From JBDFMH01 sp047238125 (GTDB lineage Bacteria; Pseudomonadota; Alphaproteobacteria; Sphingomonadales; Sphingomonadaceae): a stretch of 64,000 nucleotides of DNA. This document shows positions 42,250 through 51,501 of this stretch, piece after piece; the first letter of the stretch is position 1; every line of letters begins with the position of its first letter. Under the pieces are notes generated by a model. It saw only the letters and a list, made by a program, of their open reading frames with translations. It did no database searches and had not been told where the DNA came from. The stretch lies in the NCBI RefSeq assembly GCF_047238125.1, contig NZ_JBDFMH010000001.1, forward strand, positions 930,001 to 994,000. Reading direction: 5' to 3'. A program made the translations under genes and the position numbers.

Positions 42250-42813
42250 TCAGGCGTGGCGGATCGCCCGGTTGCGACCGCGCGCCGCCCATTTGTGCGA
42301 GATCCAGAGCCGCCAGCCCAGTGCCGAGACGACATAGCCGATCGCGGCCGAGACGATCGCGATCACCGCCAGCCCGAAGATCATCGCCGGCGCGGCTTCC
42401 GAAAAGGCCCAGGCCACCCATTCGGAGAAGCTGGCGCCCTTTTCGAACAGCAGCATGAACGAGGTCACGTCCGCGCCCATGCCGAGCATGCGATTGCCCA
42501 CGAACAGCGAGGCCGCCAGGATCAGCGGGGTCGTGGCGGGATTGGACAGGAAGGTCATCGCCGCCGCGATCGGGATGTTGGCGCGGCACGGCAACGCGAA
42601 CAGCGCGGCCCCGGCGATCTGCACGCCCGGGATCATCAGGAAGATGCCAACCAGCAACCCCAGCGCCACGCCGCGCGGCACCGACCGCCGCGTGAACCGC
42701 CACAGCGCGGGCACGAAGATGCGGTGCGCGAACGGGGCCAGCCAGCGAATCCCCTCGAGCGTTTCCCGTCGCGGCATGGTCTTGGCGGCCCAGCGCCGGA
42801 CGGTTTCGAACAT
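42250..42813 (-). CDS. DUF2062 domain-containing membrane protein
   Basis: This 187-residue protein has a conserved N-terminal cytoplasmic segment followed by three hydrophobic segments (GVALGLLVGIFLMIPGVQIAGAAL, a central FLSNPATTPLILAASLFVG re-entrant-like region, and APAMIFGLAVIAIVSAAIGYVVSAL). The SNPATTP motif is typical of DUF2062. Function is unknown. The ATG overlaps the smpB stop (TGATG), so it is coupled to smpB. Confidence 0.9.
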   Translation of the reverse strand: MFETVRRWAAKTMPRRETLEGIRWLAPFAHRIFVPALWRFTRRSVPRGVALGLLVGIFLMIPGVQIAGAALFALPCRANIPIAAAMTFLSNPATTPLILAASLFVGNRMLGMGADVTSFMLLFEKGASFSEWVAWAFSEAAPAMIFGLAVIAIVSAAIGYVVSALGWRLWISHKWAARGRNRAIRHA

Positions 42814-43295
42814 CAACCGCGTTCGCGCAGGATGCGGGCCTGATCGCGCTTCCAGTCCCGGTTCTTGGTCGTCTCGCGCTTGTCGTGCAGCTTCTTGCCC
42901 TTCGCCAGTGCCAGTTCCACCTTCGCGCGGCCGCGCGGGTTGAAATAGATCGCCATCGGGATCAGCGTCATCCCTTCGCGCGCCACGCCGACCTGCATCT
43001 TCGCGATTTCGCGTTCGTGTAGCAGCAGCTTGCGGGGGCGCTTGGGTTCATGGTTGTGGCGGTTGCCATGGCTGAATTCGGGCACGTTGGCGTTGACCAG
43101 CCAGACCTGCCCGCCCTTCACCTCGGCATAGGCTTCTGCGATCGAACCTTCCCCGAAGCGCAGTGACTTCACCTCGGTTCCGGTCAGCGCGATGCCGGCC
43201 TCGAAGAAATCCTCGAGGAAATATTCATAGCGCGCACGCCGATTCTCGGCGACGACCTTGGTCTTCTCGAACGTGGCGGGCTTGGGACGGGCCAT
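42813..43295 (-). CDS. smpB: SsrA-binding protein SmpB
   Basis: SmpB binds tmRNA and brings it to stalled ribosomes for trans-translation. The 160-residue protein shows VAENRRARYEYFLEDFFEAGIALTGTEVKSLR, HEPKRPRKLLLH and a C-terminal basic tail with the KGKKLHDKRET motif that folds in the decoding centre. It lies 6 nt from dapA. The tmRNA gene itself was not found in this window. Confidence 0.96.
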   Translation of the reverse strand: MARPKPATFEKTKVVAENRRARYEYFLEDFFEAGIALTGTEVKSLRFGEGSIAEAYAEVKGGQVWLVNANVPEFSHGNRHNHEPKRPRKLLLHEREIAKMQVGVAREGMTLIPMAIYFNPRGRAKVELALAKGKKLHDKRETTKNRDWKRDQARILRERG

Positions 43296-43301
43296 CGAGG
43301 A

Positions 43302-44177
43302 TCAGGCCAGGCCGGCATGGGCAAGCGCGGCATCGACCGCGGCGCGCGAAGGCGCGGATGGCGGCGTCATCGGCAGGCGCAGATCGACGGGAAAGGACGG
43401 ATCGACCCGCGACAGCGCATATTTGACCGGCCCGGGCGATGCATCGCTGAACAGCGCGGCGTGGAGTGGGAACAGCCGGTCCTGCAGGGCGAGCGCATCG
43501 GCCCAGCGGCCGTCTGCACAGGCGCGCTGGAATTCCGCGCAGAGCTTGGGCGCGACGTTCGCGGTGACCGAGATGCAGCCGACCCCGCCCATCGCCATGA
43601 AGCCGAGCGCCATGTCGTCATTCCCCGACAGCTGGCAGAAATCGGTGCCGCACGCCAGCCGCTGGGCGGCGACGCGTTCCACCCGGCCGCTGGCATCCTT
43701 GATGCCGACGACGGTCGGATGCCGCGCGACCTCGGCCAGCGTCTCGACGCTGATGTCGGTCACGGTGCGCGCCGGCACATTGTAGACGATGATCGGCAGG
43801 TCGCAGTGGGCGACGAGATGATCGTAATGCGCCTTGATGCCGGCCTGGCTGGGGCGGTTGTAATAAGGCAGCACCACCAGCGCCGCCGTGGCCCCCGCCG
43901 CCTTGGCATGCTGCATATGATCGAGCGCGACACCGGTGTCGTTCGATCCGCAGCCCGCGATCACGGGCACCCGGCCGGCCGCCTGCTCGATGCAGACGCG
44001 CACGACATGATTATGCTCGCCGATCGACATTGTGGCGCTTTCGCCGGTGGTGCCGCACGGCACCAGCGCGGACGATCCGCTGTCGATCTGCCAATCCACC
44101 AGCCGGCGGAATGCAGGTTCGTCGAACCTGCCGCCGCGGAACGGCGTGACCAGGGCCGGAATAGATCCGGAAAACAT
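43302..44177 (-). CDS. dapA: 4-hydroxy-tetrahydrodipicolinate synthase
   Basis: DapA condenses pyruvate with aspartate semialdehyde in the diaminopimelate/lysine pathway, supplying peptidoglycan precursors. The 291-residue TIM barrel shows ALVPCGTTGESATM, LPYYNRPSQAG, the tyrosine in IIVYNVPART, the Schiff-base lysine in VVGIKDASG, and SGNDDMALGFMAMG. Length is typical. It heads the smpB-DUF2062 run and diverges from the transglycosylase gene with 46 nt between starts. Confidence 0.96.
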   Translation of the reverse strand: MFSGSIPALVTPFRGGRFDEPAFRRLVDWQIDSGSSALVPCGTTGESATMSIGEHNHVVRVCIEQAAGRVPVIAGCGSNDTGVALDHMQHAKAAGATAALVVLPYYNRPSQAGIKAHYDHLVAHCDLPIIVYNVPARTVTDISVETLAEVARHPTVVGIKDASGRVERVAAQRLACGTDFCQLSGNDDMALGFMAMGGVGCISVTANVAPKLCAEFQRACADGRWADALALQDRLFPLHAALFSDASPGPVKYALSRVDPSFPVDLRLPMTPPSAPSRAAVDAALAHAGLA

Positions 44178-44223
44178 GCGCTACTCCCTTCACCTCGATC
44201 GGCGCGCGGCGCATAGTGGCCGC

Positions 44224-46281
44224 ATGAACCAGCATCGAGACCGTTCAGCGCCAGATAAGGTTGCCCCCCCCACCCTGTCCAGCATGGTGAAGCGCCTTGT
44301 CCTGCCGAGCGTGCTGCTCGCTTCCGTCGCGACGGCCGCAACGCTGTCGCAACAGACCCCGATCGCGAACGATCCGACCGCGCCGCTGCCGGGCGCGGTG
44401 CTGGCGCCACCGCCGGCGCGTGCCCCGGTCGCGATGGCCGCGACACCGGCCTATGATCCGCTGTCGTCGGCGGTGGCCGAATGGAACCGGCTGCGCCAGT
44501 CCGACAGTTTCGCTTTTTCCGAATATGCGCGCTTCCTGGTCGCGCATCCCGGCTGGCCGGGCGAGGCCGCGATGCGGCGCGCCGCCGAAAAGCGGATCGA
44601 TGCCACCGTCGCGCCGGCGCAGATCGTTTCATATTTCGCCGCAATGCCGCCGCTGGGCGTGACCGGCCATGCCCGCCATGCCGAGGCGCTGGCCGCGATG
44701 GGCCGCACTGCCGAGGCGCAAGCGGCCGCGCGCCGCGCCTGGACGACAGGCATCCTGTCTCCGCCCGACGAAGTGCTGCTGTTCGGCCGCTTCGGCAGTG
44801 CGTTCACGCCGCAGGACCATGACCGGCGGATGGAGACGTTGCTCTGGGCCCGCGCCACCGCGCCTGCGGTGCGCCAGATCGCCTATGTCTCGCCGGCCCG
44901 CCGCCCGCTATATGATGCGCGGCTGGCGCTGCAGACCGGGCGCGGCGAGATCGCCCGGTTCGATCAGGATGCCGGCTATGCGATCGATCGCGCGCGCTGG
45001 ATGCGGGACAATGGCCAGAGCGCCGCAGCCCGCGCCTATCTGGCCGGCCCGCTGCGCTTCGATGCGCCACCGACCGATCCCGCCGCCTATCTTGACGGGC
45101 TGTTGCTGCATGCTCGCGGCGCGGCCAACGACAATCAGTCAACGATCGCGCTCGGCATCGCGCAGAAGGCGGCGCTCGCCTATCCCGCCGGCACTGCGGT
45201 GCGCGACAAGCCGCTGGCAGAGCGCGACGATTATACCAGCCTCGTCTGGCTGGGCGGGATCACCGCGCTGAAAAAGCTGGCCCGCCCGGCGGAAGCGGCG
45301 CAGCTGTTCCAGGATTACGCCCGCGCCGCGCAGACCCCGCAGACGCAGACCAAGGGGCTCTACTGGGCCGGCCGGGCCGCACAGGCCGCCGGCAATAGCG
45401 CGCAGGGCAATGCGTGGCTCGGCGAAGCGGCGACCCATCCGGACCAGTTCTACGGTCAGCTTTCGGCCGAGCGGCTGGGCACCACGCCGATGCTGCCGCC
45501 CGACATGCCGGTGGCGGTCGATCCCGCGCGGCGCGACGCGTTTCAGCGGCAGGAAATCGTGCGCGTGGCGCGCCTGCTGGGCGCGCAGCGGCGCTGGCAG
45601 GACCAGAGCCTGTTCATCCGCACCATCGCAGGCTCGGCAAAGACGCCCGAAGAGCATCAGCTGGCCGCCGACCTGTCGCGCAGCATCGGCCGGCCCGATC
45701 TGGCGGTGATGGTATCGCGCAGCGCTCGCGCAGGCGGGCACGAACCGATGCGCTTCGGCTTCCCGACGATCGCGGTGCCGCCCGCGATGGCGGACAACTG
45801 GACGATGATCCACGCGATCAGCCGCCAGGAAAGCCAGTTCGATCGCGAGGCCACCAGCCGCGTCGGTGCCAAGGGTCTGATGCAGCTGATGCCCGGCACC
45901 GCGCGCGAGCAGGCCGGCAAGATCGGCCTGCCTTACGACTATACGCGGCTGACCAGCGATCCGCAGTACAACGTCATGCTCGGATCCAGCTTCTATCAGC
46001 GGATGCTGAGCTATTATGGCGGCAATCATGTGCTGGCGGTGGCGAGCTACAATGCCGGGCCGGGCAATGTGAACAAGTTCATCCGCGCCAACGGCGATCC
46101 GCGGCTGCCGGGGGTGGATGTGCTTGACTGGATCGAGGCGATCCCGCTCAGCGAGACGCGCGGCTATGTCCAGCGCGTGCTGGAGAATGCGGTGGTCTAC
46201 GACCAGCTGAACCCGCAGGGGCCGCGGATGACGACGCGCAACCGCCTGTCGTCCTATCTCGGCCGGCAGACCGCGGGCTGA
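44224..46281 (+). CDS. Soluble lytic murein transglycosylase (Slt70-like)
   Basis: This 685-residue periplasmic enzyme has a long helical superhelix (about 80-510) and a C-terminal SLT domain. The catalytic glutamate is in HAISRQESQFDREATSRVGAKGLMQLMPGTA, and the chain continues with VASYNAGPGNVNKFI and WIEAIPLSETRGYVQRVLEN. The signal sequence is VKRLVLPSVLLASVATAATL, preceded by a 20-residue basic extension if the ATG at 44224 is used; the ATG at 44284 gives a cleaner signal peptide but lacks a ribosome site. It probably recycles or remodels peptidoglycan. Confidence 0.94.
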   Translation: MNQHRDRSAPDKVAPPTLSSMVKRLVLPSVLLASVATAATLSQQTPIANDPTAPLPGAVLAPPPARAPVAMAATPAYDPLSSAVAEWNRLRQSDSFAFSEYARFLVAHPGWPGEAAMRRAAEKRIDATVAPAQIVSYFAAMPPLGVTGHARHAEALAAMGRTAEAQAAARRAWTTGILSPPDEVLLFGRFGSAFTPQDHDRRMETLLWARATAPAVRQIAYVSPARRPLYDARLALQTGRGEIARFDQDAGYAIDRARWMRDNGQSAAARAYLAGPLRFDAPPTDPAAYLDGLLLHARGAANDNQSTIALGIAQKAALAYPAGTAVRDKPLAERDDYTSLVWLGGITALKKLARPAEAAQLFQDYARAAQTPQTQTKGLYWAGRAAQAAGNSAQGNAWLGEAATHPDQFYGQLSAERLGTTPMLPPDMPVAVDPARRDAFQRQEIVRVARLLGAQRRWQDQSLFIRTIAGSAKTPEEHQLAADLSRSIGRPDLAVMVSRSARAGGHEPMRFGFPTIAVPPAMADNWTMIHAISRQESQFDREATSRVGAKGLMQLMPGTAREQAGKIGLPYDYTRLTSDPQYNVMLGSSFYQRMLSYYGGNHVLAVASYNAGPGNVNKFIRANGDPRLPGVDVLDWIEAIPLSETRGYVQRVLENAVVYDQLNPQGPRMTTRNRLSSYLGRQTAG

Positions 46282-46299
46282 GCTGCCGTATTTCCGACG

Positions 46300-46788
46300 A
46301 TGGTCGATCGCCCGAACCACATCACCCCGGCCGGCTACGGTGCGCTGCGCCGCCGCTATGAGCAGCTGTTCGCGGTCGAGCGCCCGAAGATCGTCGAGAC
46401 GGTGTCCTGGGCGGCGGGCAATGGCGATCGGTCGGAGAATGGCGACTATATCTATGGCCGCAAGCGGCTGCGCGAGATCGATCGCGAGCTCGGCTGGCTG
46501 TCGAAGCGGATGAAGGCGGCCAAAGTGGTCGATCCTGCGGCGCAGACCGATCGCGGCCGGGTATGGTTCGGCGCCACCGTGACACTGGCGGACGAGGACG
46601 ATGTACAGCGAACCGTGACGCTGGTCGGCGAGGACGAGGCCGACGCCTCGGCGGGCCGCATATCCTGGTACGCCCCGCTAGCCCGCGCGCTCCGCGGGGC
46701 GGCGATCGGCGATCTCCGGCGGGTGACGCTGCCGGGCGGGGACAAGGAGTGGGAGATCATCGCGATCGCCTATCCCGCAGGCGGCTGA
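46300..46788 (+). CDS. greB: GreA/GreB-family transcription elongation factor (GreB-like)
   Basis: This 162-residue protein has the Gre architecture. An N-terminal coiled coil has the acidic tip in AAGNGDRSENGDYIYGRKRLREIDRELGWLSKRM, which reaches the RNA polymerase active site to promote cleavage of backtracked transcripts. A C-terminal FKBP-like domain follows (VWFGATVTLADED to DKEWEIIAI). The SENGDYIYGRKRLREIDRE pattern is more GreB than GreA. It follows the transglycosylase gene by 18 nt and ends directly at the convergent DUF2490 gene. Confidence 0.92.
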   Translation: MVDRPNHITPAGYGALRRRYEQLFAVERPKIVETVSWAAGNGDRSENGDYIYGRKRLREIDRELGWLSKRMKAAKVVDPAAQTDRGRVWFGATVTLADEDDVQRTVTLVGEDEADASAGRISWYAPLARALRGAAIGDLRRVTLPGGDKEWEIIAIAYPAGG

Positions 46789-47460
46789 TCAGAACACTGC
46801 GTTCAGCGTCAGGCTGGCGATGTGGTTCATCCGGTCCTGCCCCGGCCGCCGCACATGTTCGCCGAGATAGCCGGGCTCCAGGCTGATCGTCTTGGAGACC
46901 GGAAACGCGACCCCCGCGAATCCGCGCACGCGATCGAGTCCGCTACGCTGGCCCCAGCGCGTATCGTCAAGCGCGACGAAGCCCTCTGCCCAGCCAACCG
47001 CCCGCACCGGGCCGGCCAGCGGCGCGGTCAACCGCAGCAACTGGCGCAGGCGCAGCCCCATGTCGGACGATCCTTCCACGAAGCGTTGCTCGAACCGGGT
47101 GCGGCCGGTCACCGTGAGTCCCTTCCCGTCGCCCATCGCGCGGAACGACAGCTGCTGCCAGATGCGATGCTCATGCGTACGCGCCCGGCCGACCGGATCG
47201 GTGCGAACATAGGCATAGCCCAGGAATGCGGTGGTCGTCGGATCGAGCTTCACCCCGACGCCGGGGCGCAGCAGCAGCTGGCCCAGCCGCCCGGCATCGT
47301 CGCTGAACCTGCCCTGCGCTTCCAGCCAGACGACCAGTCGGTCGCTGACGGGAATGGTGGCGGTGGCAGCACCCCAGGCCTGAAAATCGGATTCGGCGGC
47401 ATGGGCGGGGGCTGCAGTTGCTGCGGCCAAGAGGATCGAGAAGAGGGCGGAGCGAGTCAT
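46789..47460 (-). CDS. DUF2490 domain-containing outer-membrane-like protein
   Basis: This 223-residue protein has a signal peptide (MTRSALFSILLAAATAAPAHA). Its alternating-hydrophobicity strands are typical of a small beta-barrel: FQAWGAATATIPVSDRLVVWLEAQGRFSDD, HEHRIWQQLSFRA and a C-terminal SLTLNAVF ending in Phe, the outer-membrane signature. DUF2490 proteins are of unknown function. The ATG at 47460 was chosen because it begins the signal peptide; the open frame continues 23 codons upstream. It lies 46 nt downstream of ppk2 on the same strand. Confidence 0.87.
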   Translation of the reverse strand: MTRSALFSILLAAATAAPAHAAESDFQAWGAATATIPVSDRLVVWLEAQGRFSDDAGRLGQLLLRPGVGVKLDPTTTAFLGYAYVRTDPVGRARTHEHRIWQQLSFRAMGDGKGLTVTGRTRFEQRFVEGSSDMGLRLRQLLRLTAPLAGPVRAVGWAEGFVALDDTRWGQRSGLDRVRGFAGVAFPVSKTISLEPGYLGEHVRRPGQDRMNHIASLTLNAVF

Positions 47461-47506
47461 CGCGCCGCATTGCCGCGCATCGCCCCGCCCCGCTTTGCGC
47501 GCACCT

Positions 47507-48295
47507 TTAATTTGATTGCTGATTATCAATCAGCCCGTGGGCGCGGGCGAGGCGCATCACCTCCGGGTCGGCATCGGGTGCCTGCATCGGTACTGCCTTC
47601 TCGAGCCGGTCGGCGACGTGCGACAGCACCGCGATCCGCGCCGCCTTCTTCGATCCTGCGTCCACTGCATGCCACGGCGCCCAGCGCGTATCGGTGTGGC
47701 GGAACATGTCCGCCATCGCCGCCAGATAATCGGCGCGCCGGTCGCGGTTGCGGAAATCCTCCGCGCTGATCTTCCAGCGCTTCCACGGATGCGCGATCCG
47801 CGCCGCGAGCCGCTTGTCCTGTTCTGCCTGGTCGACGTGCAGGAACAGCTTCACGATCGTGATGCCGTCATCCTTCAGCCGCGCTTCGAATTCGTTGATC
47901 TCGTCATAGCCGCGCCGCCATTCGCGTTCGCTGGCGAACCCTTCGACCCGTTCGACCAGCACGCGGCCATACCAGCTTCGATCGAACACCGCGATCTCGC
48001 CGGCACCCGGCAACTTGGTCCAGAACCGCCAGAGGAAGGGACGCGCCTTTTCCTCCGCCGAGGGCGCGCCGATCGGCCACACCTGAAAATGACGCGGATC
48101 CCACTCCGCGGTCAGCCGCTGGATCGCGCCGCCCTTGCCCGCCGCATCCCAGCCTTCGAGCACGATCACCGCGCTACGACGGTGGACGATGTGCGCGACC
48201 TGGATCCGCGCCAGCCGCTCCTGCAGCGCGGCGAGATCGGCGTCATAATTGCCCGGATATTTGGCGCCGGTCTCATGGTCCGCGAGGTCGATCAT
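47507..48295 (-). CDS. Polyphosphate kinase 2 family protein (PPK2)
   Basis: PPK2 enzymes use polyphosphate to phosphorylate nucleotides (NDP or NMP), the reverse of PPK1 synthesis. The 262-residue P-loop protein shows Walker A EGWDAAGKGG (47-56), FDRSWYGRVLVERVEG in the Walker B/lid region, and the C-terminal NRDRRADYLAAMADMFRHTDT and WHAVDAGSKK. It has one PPK2 domain, so it belongs to the short classes; whether it prefers ADP/GDP or AMP cannot be read with certainty. Next upstream is a 152-nt spacer with a repeat pair, then aspS. Confidence 0.92.
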   Translation of the reverse strand: MIDLADHETGAKYPGNYDADLAALQERLARIQVAHIVHRRSAVIVLEGWDAAGKGGAIQRLTAEWDPRHFQVWPIGAPSAEEKARPFLWRFWTKLPGAGEIAVFDRSWYGRVLVERVEGFASEREWRRGYDEINEFEARLKDDGITIVKLFLHVDQAEQDKRLAARIAHPWKRWKISAEDFRNRDRRADYLAAMADMFRHTDTRWAPWHAVDAGSKKAARIAVLSHVADRLEKAVPMQAPDADPEVMRLARAHGLIDNQQSN

Positions 48296-48306
48296 GGGTC
48301 CACTCC

Positions 48307-48444
48307 GTCGCCCCTGCGCAGGCAGGGGCCCATGGCTGTATGATTTGCCACGCGGCTTTTGTCAGCGGCTCATCCGGCGGCAGGCCACAAGGCAACCAGT
48401 CGGCCAACCCGGCAGACATGGGCCCCTGCCTCCGCAGGGGCGAC
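48307..48444. repeat. REP-like inverted repeat pair
   Basis: Left arm 48307-48334 begins GTCGCCCCTGCGCAGGCAGG and ends CCCATG. Right arm 48417-48444 is its reverse complement with one mismatch in 28. Each arm also contains a self-complementary CCCCTGC...GCAGGGG core. The 82-nt interval has no ORF. This resembles the extragenic repetitive elements seen in sphingomonad genomes. Confidence 0.75.
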
Positions 48445-48447
48445 GAA

Positions 48448-50235
48448 TTAGGACGGTGACTTAGCCGGCGGCTCCACCACGCGGATGTGCAGTTCGCGCA
48501 GCTGCTTGGCCGTGGCCGGCGACGGCGCCTGCATCATCAGATCCTCCGCCTTCTGATTCATCGGGAACAGCACGACCTCGCGGATGTTCGGCTCGTCCGC
48601 CAGCAGCATCACGATTCGGTCGATCCCCGGGGCGGATCCGCCGTGCGGTGGCGCGCCGAACTTGAAGGCGTTGATCATGCCCGCGAAATTGGTGTCGACA
48701 TCGGACTGCGAATAGCCGGCGATCTCGAACGCCTTGTACATGATCTCGGGCTTGTGGTTCCGGATCGCGCCGGACGACAGCTCCACCCCGTTGCAGACGA
48801 TGTCATACTGGTAGGCGAGGATATCGAGCGGATCCATCGTCTCCAGCGCCTCAAGCTCGCCCTGTGGCATCGAGAAGGGGTTGTGGCTGAAGTCGACCTT
48901 CTTGGCGTCCTCGTCATATTCGAACATCGGGAAATCGACGACCCAGCAGAATTTGAACACGCCCTGCTCGATCAGACCCAGCTCCTCGCCCACTTTCGTG
49001 CGCGCGGCGCCGGCCAGCTTGGCGGCCTGCAGTTCCTTGCCCGCCGCAAAGAACACGCCGTCGTCCGGCCCCAGGCCCAGCGCCGCGATCAGCTTCCCGG
49101 TCGCATCCTCGCCATGGTTCTTGGCGATCGGCCCGCCGGGCACGCCATCCTTGATGTTGATATAGCCCAGCCCCGCATGGCCTTCCTTCTTCGACCAGTC
49201 GTTGATGTCGTCGAAGAATTTGCGGCTCTTGGCCCCCGCCCCCGGCGCCGGGATCGCGCGGACGACGCCGCCGCCTTCGACGATGCGGGCGAAGATGCCG
49301 AAGCCGCTCTCGCGGAAATGATCGGTGACGTCGCTGATCTCGATGGGGTTGCGCAGGTCAGGCTTGTCCGAACCGTAGCGCAGCATCGCATCGCGATAGG
49401 CGATCCGCGGAAATGGCGCGGGCGTCACCGCCTTGCCGGCCGCGAATTCCTCGAACACGCCGTGCAGCACCGGCTCGATTGCGGCGAAAACATCGTCCTG
49501 CGTGACGAAGCTCATCTCGAAGTCGAGCTGGTAGAATTCGCCGGGCGAACGGTCGGCCCGCGCATCCTCGTCGCGGAAGCAGGGCGCGATCTGAAAATAG
49601 CGGTCGAAACCGGCCACCATCAGCAGCTGCTTGAACATCTGCGGCGCCTGCGGCAGCGCATAGAATTTGCCGGGGTGGACGCGGCTGGGGACCAGATAGT
49701 CGCGCGCCCCTTCGGGGCTGGATGCCGTCAGGATTGGCGTCTGATACTCGGTGAAGCCCTGCGCGATCATGCGCTGGCGGATCGACGAGATCACGTTCGA
49801 TCGCAGCACGATGTTGCGGTGGATGCGCTCGCGGCGAAGATCCAGGAAGCGGTAGCGCAGCCGGATATCTTCGGGATAGTCGGCCTCGCCCGCCACCGGC
49901 AGCGGCAGTTCCTGCGCGGCGGACTGCACCGTCACCTCGCGGGCGAAGACCTCGATCTCACCGGTCGCCAGGTTGGCGTTCACCGTCCCCTCGGCCCGCG
50001 CCTTCACTTCGCCCGTCACGGTCACCACGCTTTCGGTGCGCGCGCCTTCCAGCACCGGCAGCGCGGGCGAATCCGCATCGCACACGACCTGGGTCAGCCC
50101 ATGATGATCGCGCAGGTCGACGAACAGCAGCCCGCCATGATCGCGCTTGCGGTGGATCCAGCCGGACAGGCGGACGGTCTGGCCGACATCGGACGCCGTC
50201 AGCGCGGCGCAGTTGTGCGAACGATAGATATGCAT
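48448..50235 (-). CDS. aspS: Aspartate-tRNA ligase
   Basis: This class IIb synthetase charges tRNA-Asp and possibly tRNA-Asn. The 595-residue chain has an N-terminal OB-fold anticodon-binding domain (GQTVRLSGWIHRKRDHGGLLFVDLRD), class II motif 2 in CFRDEDARADRSPGEFYQLDFEMSF, the bacterial GAD insertion domain (about 290-420) and motif 3 in GGSAPGIDRIVMLLADEPNIREVV. No asparaginyl synthetase is seen here; alphaproteobacteria commonly use a non-discriminating AspRS with GatCAB, which is not provable from this window. It is divergent from rnd. Confidence 0.97.
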   Translation of the reverse strand: MHIYRSHNCAALTASDVGQTVRLSGWIHRKRDHGGLLFVDLRDHHGLTQVVCDADSPALPVLEGARTESVVTVTGEVKARAEGTVNANLATGEIEVFAREVTVQSAAQELPLPVAGEADYPEDIRLRYRFLDLRRERIHRNIVLRSNVISSIRQRMIAQGFTEYQTPILTASSPEGARDYLVPSRVHPGKFYALPQAPQMFKQLLMVAGFDRYFQIAPCFRDEDARADRSPGEFYQLDFEMSFVTQDDVFAAIEPVLHGVFEEFAAGKAVTPAPFPRIAYRDAMLRYGSDKPDLRNPIEISDVTDHFRESGFGIFARIVEGGGVVRAIPAPGAGAKSRKFFDDINDWSKKEGHAGLGYINIKDGVPGGPIAKNHGEDATGKLIAALGLGPDDGVFFAAGKELQAAKLAGAARTKVGEELGLIEQGVFKFCWVVDFPMFEYDEDAKKVDFSHNPFSMPQGELEALETMDPLDILAYQYDIVCNGVELSSGAIRNHKPEIMYKAFEIAGYSQSDVDTNFAGMINAFKFGAPPHGGSAPGIDRIVMLLADEPNIREVVLFPMNQKAEDLMMQAPSPATAKQLRELHIRVVEPPAKSPS

Positions 50236-50325
50236 GGGGCTGGCGGAGACGGGATCGGCCCCGATTTGTCAAGCGCGGCGGCCGATACTGGCGTCATGGC
50301 GGCGAAGCGGCTAGGCGCCCATTCC

Positions 50326-51501
50326 ATGAAGATTCACCCGCTCATCACCACGACCGAAGAGCTTGCTGCGCTGTGCGCCCGGCTTGCCAAGTCATCGTTC
50401 ATCACGGTCGATACCGAATTCATGCGGGAAAACACCTATTGGCCGGAACTGTGCCTGATCCAGATTGCCGACGTGCATGAAGCGGCGGCGATCGATCCGC
50501 TTGCCAAGGGGCTCGATCTTGCGCCGCTGCTCGACCTGATGGTCGAAAATGACGAGGTGTTGAAGGTCTTCCACGCCGGCGGCCAGGATCTGGAGATCAT
50601 CCACAACCTGACCGGCAAGACCCCCTATCCGCTGTTCGACACGCAGGTGGCCGCGATGGCGCTCGGGATGGGCGAACAGATCGGATATTCGAACCTGGTC
50701 GAGAGCTTTCTGGGCGTGAAGCTGGACAAGGGCGCCCGCTTCACCGACTGGTCGCGCCGCCCGCTCGACAAGCGCCAGATCGACTATGCGATCGGCGACG
50801 TCACCTATCTGGCCGAAATCTTCCCGCGCATGCTGGACAGGCTGCGCAAGAAGGATCGTGGGGCCTGGCTGGATCAGGAGATGGACCGGCTGGGCGATCC
50901 CGGCAGCTATGTGAACGTGCCCGAGCTGGCCTGGACGCGGGTGAAGGTGAACAGCCGCAAGGCCGAGGTGCTGGGCCGGCTGAAGGCGCTGGCCGCCTGG
51001 CGCGAGCGTGAGGCGCAGAACAAGAATATTCCGCGTGGCCGCATCGTGAAGGACGAGACGCTGGCCGATCTCGCCAGCCATCCGCCACGCACGCAGGCCG
51101 ATCTCGCCAAGGTACGCGGGCTTTCCGCCAGCTGGGCCGGCAACGATATCGGCGGGCGGCTGATCGCGGTGCTGGCCGCCGCCGGCCCGCTGCCCGATGC
51201 GGAGATGCCGCCGCGCGAGGATCGCAAGCCGGGTCTCGGCAAGGATGGCGCGCTGGTCGCGGACCTGCTGAAGCTGCTGTTGAAGATCCGCGCGCGAGAC
51301 GCCGATGTCGCCTCCAAGCTGATCGCGCGTTCCGAAGAGCTTGAGCTGCTGGCCGCGGGCCGGCGCGATGGCCTGTCGATGCTGGAGGGCTGGCGCTACG
51401 AGCAGTTCGGCCGCGATGCGCTGGATCTGGTCGAAGGACGGCTGGCCTTCGCCGTGATCGACGGCAAGCTGAAGATGACCCGTACCGGAGACGACGCATG
51501 A
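50326..51501 (+). CDS. rnd: Ribonuclease D
   Basis: RNase D is a 3'-5' exoribonuclease that trims tRNA precursors. The 391-residue protein has the DEDDy exonuclease domain (VDTEFMRENTYWPELCLIQIA, FHAGGQDLEII, YAIGDVTYL) followed by two HRDC-like helical domains. The ATG at 50326 gives the normal family start; an ATG at 50296 would add 10 residues. The open frame extends a further 1.8 kb upstream only as a shadow of aspS. The stop overlaps the I78 inhibitor start (ATGA). Confidence 0.95.
   Translation: MKIHPLITTTEELAALCARLAKSSFITVDTEFMRENTYWPELCLIQIADVHEAAAIDPLAKGLDLAPLLDLMVENDEVLKVFHAGGQDLEIIHNLTGKTPYPLFDTQVAAMALGMGEQIGYSNLVESFLGVKLDKGARFTDWSRRPLDKRQIDYAIGDVTYLAEIFPRMLDRLRKKDRGAWLDQEMDRLGDPGSYVNVPELAWTRVKVNSRKAEVLGRLKALAAWREREAQNKNIPRGRIVKDETLADLASHPPRTQADLAKVRGLSASWAGNDIGGRLIAVLAAAGPLPDAEMPPREDRKPGLGKDGALVADLLKLLLKIRARDADVASKLIARSEELELLAAGRRDGLSMLEGWRYEQFGRDALDLVEGRLAFAVIDGKLKMTRTGDDA

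Noticed and set aside
48487..50325. 1.8-kb upstream extension of the rnd reading frame
   Set aside because: It runs antisense through aspS and has no similarity to RNase D; high GC keeps this frame open.
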